Source: a virus
Direction: 5' to 3' (one strand)
Virus record (IMG/VR): IMGVR_UViG_3300021961_000658
Coordinates: 1 to 23,167 of that record
DNA length: 23,167 bases
Position numbers and translations under genes: made by a program. Positions 1 to 6,145 of this stretch are shown here, piece by piece; position 1 is the first letter of the stretch, and the number at the start of each line of letters is the position of its first letter. The notes under the pieces were generated by a model, which ran no database searches, was not told the DNA's origin, and saw only the letters and a program-made list of their open reading frames with translations.

Positions 1-838
1 TTCGAAGTTTGGATAAGTTGCTTTCAATTTGCGATTCAAGTTTTCCAAGTTTCTTGACCTTGCCCTCAACCTCACTTTTATTAGCGACTTGTTCGGAGAG
101 TTCCGTCACATCGCCATTAAGTCTGTTGATTTCTTCATGTAGGGTTTGTACCACGCCATGATTACTTTGTATTTCTTCAACATATTCGTTAACTTTTCCC
201 TCATTATTAATCTTTTTATCTTCAATATGTTTTTTATGTAAATCATATTTTTGTTGGGCCAAATCTATATTGTGTTTTGAATCACTGATTTGTTCTTTAT
301 TTGAAGATAATCGTTCTTTTACCAAACCATTCATAGCTGAAAAAATTTGTATATCCAACAAATCTTCAATAATAGACCTTCTATCAGCCGCAGAGAGTTG
401 CATGAATGGTGTAAATGATGCCGAACCAAGTATTACAATTTGAGTGAATGATTTATAGTTTAACTTCAGAATAAATTTTTCTAAAAAATCTTGGTAATCT
501 TTAACTGATGCTTCTTGATTTATCAATTCATTGTTGCAGTAAATTTCAAATATGTTTGGTTTAATACCACGAATAATTTTATAATTCTTATTATTGGTGT
601 CAAACTCAACTTCAACAACGCAATCCTTGTTATTGATTGAATTCAATAGTTGTGGTTTATTGATGTTACGAAAAGGTTTGCCAAACAAAGAAAAACACAA
701 TGCATCCAGTAAAGTTGATTTGCCAGAACCATTTTCACCAACAATCAAAGTGTTTGTGACATTATTTAAATTTACTTCCGTGAAATAGTTACCAGTGCTT
801 AACAGGTTTTTCCACTTTATATTACGAAAAATTAACAT
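1..838 (-). CDS. 46: gp46 recombination endonuclease subunit (SMC/Rad50-like ATPase), partial: N-terminal 279 residues
   Basis: Large subunit of the phage Mre11/Rad50-type complex that resects DNA ends for recombination-dependent replication. I translated it directly; it runs off the left edge of the window. The first 279 residues show a Walker A loop GENGSGKST (34-42), the conserved stretch FGKPFRNINKPQLLNS (52-67), a Q-loop context TQIVILG with Q133, then TPFMQLS (143-149). From about residue 170 a charged coiled coil begins. This matches T4 gp46 from its first residues. The zinc-hook, signature motif and Walker B lie outside the window. The ATG at 838 overlaps the gp47 stop by one base (TAATG), so translation is probably coupled to gp47, its partner nuclease. 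Confidence 0.96.
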   Translation of the reverse strand, partial: MLIFRNIKWKNLLSTGNYFTEVNLNNVTNTLIVGENGSGKSTLLDALCFSLFGKPFRNINKPQLLNSINNKDCVVEVEFDTNNKNYKIIRGIKPNIFEIYCNNELINQEASVKDYQDFLEKFILKLNYKSFTQIVILGSASFTPFMQLSAADRRSIIEDLLDIQIFSAMNGLVKERLSSNKEQISDSKHNIDLAQQKYDLHKKHIEDKKINNEGKVNEYVEEIQSNHGVVQTLHEEINRLNGDVTELSEQVANKSEVEGKVKKLGKLESQIESNLSKLR

Positions 839-1908
839 TAATCTATTTGTTCCAAATTTACTGCCTCAATATACAGTTCTCTCATCAAAGTTTTTAGTTT
901 ATCAGATTCCACATCGAGTGTCAAGCCATCGATATACTTTGAAAGTATAGTCATCGTATCTTCTGCCTGATCTATAATATCTTGGTCATCAGTTAGTAGG
1001 TTGTCAGAAAAATCTTCTACAATACTTAGGTCTGAAACTCCAGCCTTATATAAGTTATCCAATACATGTTCGAACAAAAATGGGTTTTGTTTATTCAAAA
1101 CCACAACCTTAACATAATTATCTTTCAACTTATCATATTCAAAACTTTTCCATGTTTCGAAATCGGAAACGCCATCATCATAGGTTATTTTACTAAACAT
1201 GGAAAATGTATTTTTAACAAAGGACATCTCCCTAGTTTCGGTATCAAAAATGTGAAACCCTTTATTATCATTGTAGTCTGACCAAGTTAATTCGTAAGGA
1301 GTTCCAACATAATTAATGTTGCCATCATTAGATTTGTGATGAAAATGACCAGACAATACTATATCATATTTCTCAAAAAGTTTTTTACTCAAACCAGTTT
1401 CACAAAGATGTCCTTTTTCCATTTCAAAACCTGCAATCTCAAAATGTCCGAAACAAATTTGAGATTTTGACTCCTTCATACTTTGCAAGATTGTTTGTTC
1501 ATTCTTGTCGCAAATCCAAGGAACAATATCAATATCAACACCTTCAAAATTCACAGTATCAAACTCATCATACAATTCAATGTTGTGATATTCATTCAAA
1601 AGTAAAGTTGGAGAATTAACTTCTAATGTATTTTTAAAAGCTACATCGTGGTTACCAACCAATGCATGTAATTTAATTCCTAAACGATCACACTTATCAA
1701 AGAAATATTTTCTAGAAAGATATAGTGAATTGAAATTAATAAATTTACGTCTATCAAATAAATCACCCATTTGAAAGATTACTTTAATGTCATTATCAAT
1801 CAAATAAGGAAAAAATATTTCATCATAAAACTTTTTGAAATAGTTGTGAAAAATTAAAGAATCACCTCTAGCACCAAAATGGGTATCACCAAGAATACAT
1901 AATTTCAT
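838..1908 (-). CDS. 47: gp47 recombination endonuclease subunit (Mre11/SbcD-like phosphoesterase)
   Basis: Nuclease subunit partnering gp46. All phosphodiesterase motifs of the calcineurin-like/Mre11 family are visible, numbering from the ATG at 1908: GDTH (7-10), GDLFDRR (48-54), GNHD (85-88), GHFE (154-157) and SGHFHH (186-191). The length, 356 residues, is close to T4 gp47. An in-frame ATG three codons upstream (1917) is possible. I prefer 1908 because the protein then begins MKLCILGDTH as in T4, and because the ATG overlaps the preceding stop as ATGA, the arrangement used repeatedly in this operon. Its own stop overlaps the gp46 start. Function is very likely; the exact start is less sure. 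Confidence 0.95.
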   Translation of the reverse strand: MKLCILGDTHFGARGDSLIFHNYFKKFYDEIFFPYLIDNDIKVIFQMGDLFDRRKFINFNSLYLSRKYFFDKCDRLGIKLHALVGNHDVAFKNTLEVNSPTLLLNEYHNIELYDEFDTVNFEGVDIDIVPWICDKNEQTILQSMKESKSQICFGHFEIAGFEMEKGHLCETGLSKKLFEKYDIVLSGHFHHKSNDGNINYVGTPYELTWSDYNDNKGFHIFDTETREMSFVKNTFSMFSKITYDDGVSDFETWKSFEYDKLKDNYVKVVVLNKQNPFLFEHVLDNLYKAGVSDLSIVEDFSDNLLTDDQDIIDQAEDTMTILSKYIDGLTLDVESDKLKTLMRELYIEAVNLEQID

Positions 1909-2522
1909 AAAAACCATCCCATCTTTTTATTCGTTATCGGTTTTGGTTTATTTTGACCAACAATTGCGTTGTTTAACTTATTATCATTTTGACCATAATC
2001 AAATAAAGCCCAATTGTTTTCACCACGACTTCTGACAAAATGAAGAAATAATTGCACAACTTCTTCTTGATTTATTTCTTCACGCCAATGTTCAGCTTGA
2101 CATCCAAGATACAACATAGCATCACCACATTCAAATGATACCTTTCTTTCTTCACCTTTAGGTGTTTTAATGTAAATTGGCCAATCTTTTTTTTGATATA
2201 AATTTACTGTCATACTAATTTCACACGCTGGTCTATCTTTATGTCGTTTTAAATCATCACCAGCTCTATAAATTCTAGCATAACAATATGTTGGAAAAAC
2301 AGATTCTTTAATTAAATTACAAACAGCTGGAACAGATTGTGTCAAAACTTCAACAAATGGTAAAAAGTTATAGACAGAACTTGAATTTGGAGCTTGCATA
2401 TCTCCCACTATATTAGATTGGTCACAAAAATTTTTAAATTCTCTAGTTAAATTTAGACAATCATTTTCTTTTAAAAATTTTGGAACAAAAATATAATTAT
2501 TATCAACCAACTCTTGTATCAT
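1905..2522 (-). CDS. 2OG-Fe(II) oxygenase (prolyl-4-hydroxylase-like)
   Basis: Predicted iron- and 2-oxoglutarate-dependent dioxygenase, 205 residues. The double-stranded beta-helix core gives the iron triad H94-x-D96 (context RHKDRP) and distal H145 (context AEHWREE). Upstream is YARIYRAGDD (81-90), and GDAMLYLGC (133-141) precedes the distal His, as in other small phage members. I cannot assign the 2OG-binding basic residue with certainty. The start overlaps the gp55 stop as ATGA, and the stop overlaps the gp47 start in the same way, so the gene is locked into the late-sigma/recombination operon. Such oxygenases are common accessory genes of aquatic T4-like phages, but their substrate is not established. 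Family assignment is firm; substrate is unknown. Confidence 0.88.
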   Translation of the reverse strand: MIQELVDNNYIFVPKFLKENDCLNLTREFKNFCDQSNIVGDMQAPNSSSVYNFLPFVEVLTQSVPAVCNLIKESVFPTYCYARIYRAGDDLKRHKDRPACEISMTVNLYQKKDWPIYIKTPKGEERKVSFECGDAMLYLGCQAEHWREEINQEEVVQLFLHFVRSRGENNWALFDYGQNDNKLNNAIVGQNKPKPITNKKMGWFL

Positions 2523-3055
2523 GCATCAGGACTTTCCAAAAAATTATCCAAACCTTTAGCTTTCATTTTTTTCTTCTTTTTATTTTCTTCGAAATTGTAA
2601 ATGAATTCCGAAATATTATCATATAGTTCAAATTGTTTCATATTACCTTCCGCATCTTCATACATCTCACCTTCATCAAGTATACCAAATTGTTGTGTTG
2701 CCTTATATTTGACATAAAGTTGTTTCTTCTCCTTCATAATTCTTCGGAGAAATGCATAATACACTATTTGAGTAAAATAAGCAAACGGATTTTTACTTTT
2801 ATCCGGGTCAAAATTACGGAAATACATCAAACAGTTTTCAACACCATCCGAAATCATCTCATCACGGAAAGTATAAGAAATGAAATTTGGCTTTCTGGAA
2901 AGATGTTCAGCAATCTTCAAAAAACATTCGCCAATGTAATTTGGTATAGGAGGTTCTTCTGTTTTCTCCTTTTTTGCCGTTAAGCAACCTTTCTTATACT
3001 CTATAAGAGCTGATAAAAAATCTGCGTTATTGATATAGTGATTCGATTTAGTCAT
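2519..3055 (-). CDS. 55: gp55 late-transcription sigma factor
   Basis: Diverged sigma factor that directs host RNA polymerase to TATAAATA late promoters. The 178-residue protein starts MTKSNHYINNADFLSALIEY, closely matching the T4 gp55 N-terminus, and keeps the region with EMISDGVENCLMYFRNFD and KNPFAYFTQIVYYAFLRRI. It ends GLDNFLESPDA (168-178), the counterpart of the T4 C-terminal peptide that contacts the sliding clamp (hydrophobic LDxFLE followed by acid). The open frame extends upstream to 3166, but that start would overlap the Sm-like gene by about 41 bases and lacks homology. The ATG at 3055 has AAAGG six bases upstream. Perfect gp55-type promoters stand before genes 13 and 22 in this window. 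Confidence 0.95.
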   Translation of the reverse strand: MTKSNHYINNADFLSALIEYKKGCLTAKKEKTEEPPIPNYIGECFLKIAEHLSRKPNFISYTFRDEMISDGVENCLMYFRNFDPDKSKNPFAYFTQIVYYAFLRRIMKEKKQLYVKYKATQQFGILDEGEMYEDAEGNMKQFELYDNISEFIYNFEENKKKKKMKAKGLDNFLESPDA

Positions 3056-3125
3056 ATTATTACCTTTATTTCGCTTGACAAACGGCTTGACAAGAGATAC
3101 ACTCCTCGGTGTCCCCCATTCAAGA
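3056..3125. other. Intergenic region upstream of gp55 with tandem GCTTGACAA repeat
   Basis: The 70-base gap between the Sm-like gene and gp55. It holds the gp55 ribosome binding site (AAAGG), two direct copies of GCTTGACAA on the plus strand (3073-3081 and 3085-3093, period 12), and on the minus strand a small hairpin, ACAC/GTGT around the loop CGAGGA, that exposes a Shine-Dalgarno-like GAGGAG. A 13-codon TTG-initiated reading frame follows that GAGGAG and ends in a TGA overlapping the gp55 ATG. Its coding status is unproven. Confidence 0.5.
3075..3103 (+). promoter_or_regulatory. Candidate sigma70-type promoter reading the plus strand (antisense)
   Basis: TTGACA at 3075-3080 is a perfect -35 hexamer. 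It is followed after 17 bases by TACACT (3098-3103), four of six matches to the -10 consensus. A second perfect TTGACA lies at 3087-3092 without a good -10. It would transcribe antisense into the Sm-like and uvsW genes. No plus-strand gene is convincing downstream, so this is weak. Confidence 0.25.
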
Positions 3126-3557
3126 TTAATGAAATAGCTTTCCTTTCCTATACTTTTCAAGTTCAATTAAATCTTCTTCAGTCAGTTCTTCTTCCTCATC
3201 ATCATCATCTTCTTTTGAATTAATATCAAGCAATTCTTCCTCCAAACTGTTTCTCAGTTCTTCCATGATGTGGTTATTAATTGTATTTTGATAATACTCA
3301 GCCAATGAATCTTTCGGATCAACCATAGTAATAATGTCTGAATGATAGATTACCGCATAGTCTTCTTTCACAATTTCTATAGGTAACCAAGGCATCATCA
3401 TAAAGACTGATTTACCGGATGGTATTCTTCTTATAATAATTTTCATTGGGTTGTTTAAGATTACGACATTTTCATCTTCTACAATAGAAGATATCAAGTC
3501 TTCACCAGTTTGCATCCTAATTATTTTTATCGACGAGTTAGATTGTTGTTTATCCAT
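3126..3557 (-). CDS. Sm/LSm-like (Hfq-fold) phage protein with acidic tail
   Basis: A 143-residue protein. Residues about 8-90 (context IKIIRMQTGEDLISSIVED, then VVILNNPMKIIIRR and FMMMPWLPIE) match the pattern I know from cyanophage-type proteins of Sm-like fold: a short beta-barrel starting KIIRLxxGEE, a central NP, and a MxPW/F-x-P turn, followed by DPxxxLxxYY. A crystal structure of an Sm-like protein of putative cyanophage origin has been published; equating it with this gene is my inference. Residues about 113-130 form a nearly pure Asp/Glu run, followed by a short basic end. The start overlaps the end of uvsW by 8 bases, and gp55 follows. RNA binding, protein scaffolding or a role in late transcription are all possible. 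Confidence 0.7.
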   Translation of the reverse strand: MDKQQSNSSIKIIRMQTGEDLISSIVEDENVVILNNPMKIIIRRIPSGKSVFMMMPWLPIEIVKEDYAVIYHSDIITMVDPKDSLAEYYQNTINNHIMEELRNSLEEELLDINSKEDDDDEEEELTEEDLIELEKYRKGKLFH

Positions 3558-5016
3558 TTTTTATCTCTATGTTGTAGAATTTATAATTGAATTTTTCTTC
3601 ATTGTATATTTTAACACGTTCAATAAAATGTTTCAAGGTAAAATTGTTATGTTTACCTATTCTTAAATCGTCAACGATATCAAAAAGTGTGGCTTCAGTT
3701 TTATTGTCACCTTTCCTCAACCCTCTTCCTATGGATTGTAAGTTACGTATTCTAGATTTTGATGGGCTAGCGAATACAACATTATGTAAATTTCGAATAT
3801 TAATACCTGTGCTGAAAGTACCATAAGACGCAACAATGATAGCATCTTTTTCTTTTTCAGTGATTGACCGAACCGACTCTCTTATTTCAACATCAGTGCC
3901 ACCAAATACAAAAAATACATGTCTATTTTTGGCATTTTCTTTTATCAAAGAATGTAAATGTTTTCCGTGTTTTTCAACAAATTGAAATAATATAAGTGTG
4001 TTACCTTCAAGTGATAAAGCAAGATTTTTAATAAAAACATTTCTTGTTTCATTCTTAACTATGTATTCTATTTCTGTATTGTAATCCCAAGACCTAGATT
4101 GTTTACAAATATCTTCTGGATACTTTAATAACAAACACTTAATTTTAAAGTCTGCAAGTTGACCTTTTTGAATCAACTCTGAAGTTGTTGTTGCTTTATA
4201 AACTGGACCAAACAAACCTTCTAAAACTAACCTGTGTGTTTGCGTGCCATCTAAAGTACCTGTTGTACCTATTCTATATTTAGCTTCTGAACAACCTGAT
4301 AGTATAGTTGTCAATGATTTGGCTTTGAATTGATGTGCTTCATCACCTAAAACAAAATCAAATTGTTCAAAATATTCTTTTTCGTTTTTGTAAATTGATT
4401 GCCATGTTGTGATAGTGAGAAACTTGTTTGTGTGTTTCTCTTTACCTGAGTATTGACGATGGCAGTATTCATCGGAATCATAACCATAGTCCGCAAAGTC
4501 TTTATACATCTGTTCAACAAGAGATGTTGTTGGAACAATCAGTAGACCACGTTGTAAATCACCTTCTTGTAAATACCGAATGATGAGATATAGTATTAAA
4601 GATTTGCCTGATGCCGTTGGTGATAATAGTAAAAGTCTTTTATTTCTTATTGCATGAACAAAAGATTGTATTTGATAATCTCTAGGTTCAAATGGTAAAT
4701 TTAAAGTTCTTATAAAATCTACCGCTTCCACTAAAGAAAAATTTTCTGTTATTAATATTTTATTATCTATATCTATAGAATATTCACGTTCTTCACAAAA
4801 TTTTTTTATATAAGGAACTAAACCATGATAAATTGTGAATGTTCGTAAATCAGCTAAACGAATTTTACCATCCCAAATTCTACTTTTGTATGCGGGAGTA
4901 AATTGATAACCTGGAACAAAAAAAGTGAAGTAATCACTAAGTTCTTGCGCTAAGCTTCTATCACATTCAAATTTTATAAAGGCTTCATTTAGCTTATGTA
5001 AAATAATATCTGACAA
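3550..5016 (-). CDS. uvsW: UvsW RNA-DNA/DNA helicase (SF2)
   Basis: Superfamily 2 helicase that unwinds R-loops and branch-migrates recombination and stalled-fork intermediates, switching replication from origin-dependent to recombination-dependent mode. It has 488 residues, close to T4 UvsW. Visible motifs: N-terminal domain with RIWDGKIRL (46-54), Q-motif YQ (114-115), Walker A SPTASGKS (132-139), IVPTTSL (160-166), DEAH (225-228), and motif VI QSIGRGLRK (427-435). The start is TTG at 5016, directly abutting the uvsY stop. CAGGG lies about 7 bases upstream, no in-frame Met occurs in the first 160 residues before Walker A, and homology to T4 begins immediately, so TTG is well supported. Confidence 0.96.
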   Translation of the reverse strand: MSDIILHKLNEAFIKFECDRSLAQELSDYFTFFVPGYQFTPAYKSRIWDGKIRLADLRTFTIYHGLVPYIKKFCEEREYSIDIDNKILITENFSLVEAVDFIRTLNLPFEPRDYQIQSFVHAIRNKRLLLLSPTASGKSLILYLIIRYLQEGDLQRGLLIVPTTSLVEQMYKDFADYGYDSDEYCHRQYSGKEKHTNKFLTITTWQSIYKNEKEYFEQFDFVLGDEAHQFKAKSLTTILSGCSEAKYRIGTTGTLDGTQTHRLVLEGLFGPVYKATTTSELIQKGQLADFKIKCLLLKYPEDICKQSRSWDYNTEIEYIVKNETRNVFIKNLALSLEGNTLILFQFVEKHGKHLHSLIKENAKNRHVFFVFGGTDVEIRESVRSITEKEKDAIIVASYGTFSTGINIRNLHNVVFASPSKSRIRNLQSIGRGLRKGDNKTEATLFDIVDDLRIGKHNNFTLKHFIERVKIYNEEKFNYKFYNIEIKNG

Positions 5017-5451
5017 TTAAATACCCTGTATAAATTTTTGCCAACTTATAAAATCTCTAAGTTGATAAGTTCTACTGTTCAATTCTTTGAGTATATTGTG
5101 ACACAATTCAACAACTTCATCATGTACAGCTTTCTGAGCAATGTATTTGTTCAAATCATCATCACTATCTAAATATGTAGTTATCTCGGATTTCAACACA
5201 AAAGGAAATGGTTCCCAACCATATCGTTCTAGTTGTTCATCATCCAATTTACCTGTGTAATATTCCCATTTCACTTTCTTCATCTTATTATATTTGAATT
5301 CTGCTTCTTTGGCCAACATACGATGCCTTGAAAGAATATCAAGATATTTACTGTGATATTTGGGAATATTCAAAAGTTCTCTGTCTGGCTCAGTCTTGTC
5401 AATATCACAATCTTGCCGCCACATTTCTAATAAATCATCAATTTGTTTCAT
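5017..5451 (-). CDS. uvsY: UvsY recombination mediator
   Basis: Recombination mediator that helps load the RecA-like UvsX onto single-stranded DNA covered by gp32. The 144-residue protein is similar in size to T4 UvsY (about 137). It is highly charged and mostly helical, beginning MKQIDDLLEMWRQDCDID and including LSRHRMLAKEAEFKYNKMKK. Position immediately before uvsW matches T4 and its marine relatives. GGAGG lies 7 bases before the ATG, one of the strongest ribosome sites in the window. A host-type promoter lies just upstream and overlaps the end of the preceding tube-like gene, suggesting that the recombination block starts its own early transcript here. Confidence 0.9.
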   Translation of the reverse strand: MKQIDDLLEMWRQDCDIDKTEPDRELLNIPKYHSKYLDILSRHRMLAKEAEFKYNKMKKVKWEYYTGKLDDEQLERYGWEPFPFVLKSEITTYLDSDDDLNKYIAQKAVHDEVVELCHNILKELNSRTYQLRDFISWQKFIQGI

Positions 5452-5469
5452 ACTATACCTCCAAAAGTA

Positions 5470-5498
5470 AGTTTATACTATTTGGAATTTTTTGTCAA
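5470..5498 (-). promoter_or_regulatory. Host-type (sigma70-like) early promoter before uvsY
   Basis: On the minus strand a perfect TTGACA (5498-5493) is followed by two possible -10 hexamers: TATAAA with 15-base spacing (5477-5472), or TAAACT with 17-base spacing (5475-5470). The uvsY ATG lies at 5451. The -35 element overlaps the stop codon of the upstream tube-like gene. It sits exactly where structural genes give way to recombination genes, which suits an early or middle transcription start. Confidence 0.6.
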
Positions 5499-6028
5499 GC
5501 GTTTTGTATTATATCGTAATAAGAATACCTAAAAGAAACATCTGCCGTTGGTATTGATTCGGGTGAATCTGTTGCAGACATGATTATGGTAGACAATGTT
5601 GTTGGGAAAACATCATAAAATTTAAATGTTATTGTTGGGTTATTTGAAGAATTTAACATCACAACTTTTGCATCAGAATACTGTGGTTTTAATTGTGGAG
5701 CTCTGTTTCTATTCAATTGTCCTAATCTTTTATATTCTTCATATTCTTTTGGAAAAGTCATTGCTCGAATCCAATCATGGACTTCTATCCAAGATTTCAT
5801 CATTTCATCAACCATAAATGTTACATTCAAAATGTCATAAATTGCTTTTTCTCCAGGTAAATATATATCAACAAACGGAGTCATTTGTGGCACTTCAGAC
5901 ATTGAAATTCCAGGTATACTTACCGATTGACAAAAATATTGTATACTTGGCAATCTTTCGAATGTCAATATAAATTTATTTGTTTGTAAAAAATTAGGAT
6001 TTGTAGGATTTCTTGTTAATGCGCTCAT
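5495..6028 (-). CDS. Second gp19-family tail tube-like protein
   Basis: A 177-residue member of the T4 gp19 tail-tube superfamily, distinct from the tube gene at 12855-13400. Shared features with that gene are the opening substrate-like strand with a VSIPG turn (36-40), a mid-protein W-x-x-V-H-D-W segment (80-86) equivalent to the FERWM helix, and a C-terminal block containing FYDVFPTTLS, an S-x-T-D turn and SFRYSYYDI that is diagnostic of the family. It is separated from gp23 by a terminator and has GGAGAG about 10 bases before its ATG. Related phages often carry a gp19-like gene near gp23/uvsY. It might form a tube variant, a baseplate-tube junction or a tube cap; I cannot decide which. Confidence 0.82.
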   Translation of the reverse strand: MSALTRNPTNPNFLQTNKFILTFERLPSIQYFCQSVSIPGISMSEVPQMTPFVDIYLPGEKAIYDILNVTFMVDEMMKSWIEVHDWIRAMTFPKEYEEYKRLGQLNRNRAPQLKPQYSDAKVVMLNSSNNPTITFKFYDVFPTTLSTIIMSATDSPESIPTADVSFRYSYYDIIQNA

Positions 6029-6057
6029 TTATTATAATCTCTCCAAATGTGTTCCTA

Positions 6058-6065
6058 TATTTAGG
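6058..6065 (-). promoter_or_regulatory. Weak late-promoter-like octamer before the gp19-like gene
   Basis: The minus-strand octamer CCTAAATA sits 30 bases upstream of the gp19-like ATG and just past the gp23 terminator. It matches TATAAATA at six of eight positions. Position favours it; sequence does not. Confidence 0.25.
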
Positions 6066-6068
6066 TGC

Positions 6069-6100
6069 AAAAAAAAGAGGGGACTACGAATAGTCCCCTC
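6069..6100 (-). terminator. Intrinsic terminator after gp23
   Basis: On the minus strand a perfect 9-bp stem GAGGGGACT/AGTCCCCTC (6100-6092 with 6085-6077) with a 6-base loop is followed directly by eight T (6076-6069). It lies 46 bases past the gp23 stop codon. This is a textbook rho-independent terminator for the major capsid transcript. Confidence 0.93.
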
Positions 6101-6102
6101 AA

Positions 6103-6136
6103 AAGTCTCTTTATTATAATATTATTATTGAGACTT
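6103..6136 (-). other. AT-rich stem-loop between gp23 stop and its terminator
   Basis: AAGTCTC and GAGACTT (6136-6130 pairing with 6109-6103) can form a 7-bp stem enclosing a 20-base loop made almost only of A and T. It lies directly before the terminator hairpin. It may stabilise the 3' end of the gp23 messenger; no function is shown. Confidence 0.4.
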
Positions 6137-6145
6137 GAACCTAGA

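Noticed and set aside
1909-1917. Alternative gp47 start three codons upstream
   Set aside because: Poorly placed ribosome site; T4 homology and the ATGA overlap favour 1908.
2633-2983. Plus-strand open frame of 116 residues opposite gp55
   Set aside because: Phe/Ile-rich composition typical of antisense AT-rich coding DNA, no ribosome site, fully overlapped by gp55.
3056-3166. Upstream extension of gp55 to an ATG at 3166 (37 extra residues)
   Set aside because: It would overlap the Sm-like gene by about 41 bases, the added residues have no match in gp55, and the ATG at 3055 has a proper AAAGG site and the conserved N-terminus.
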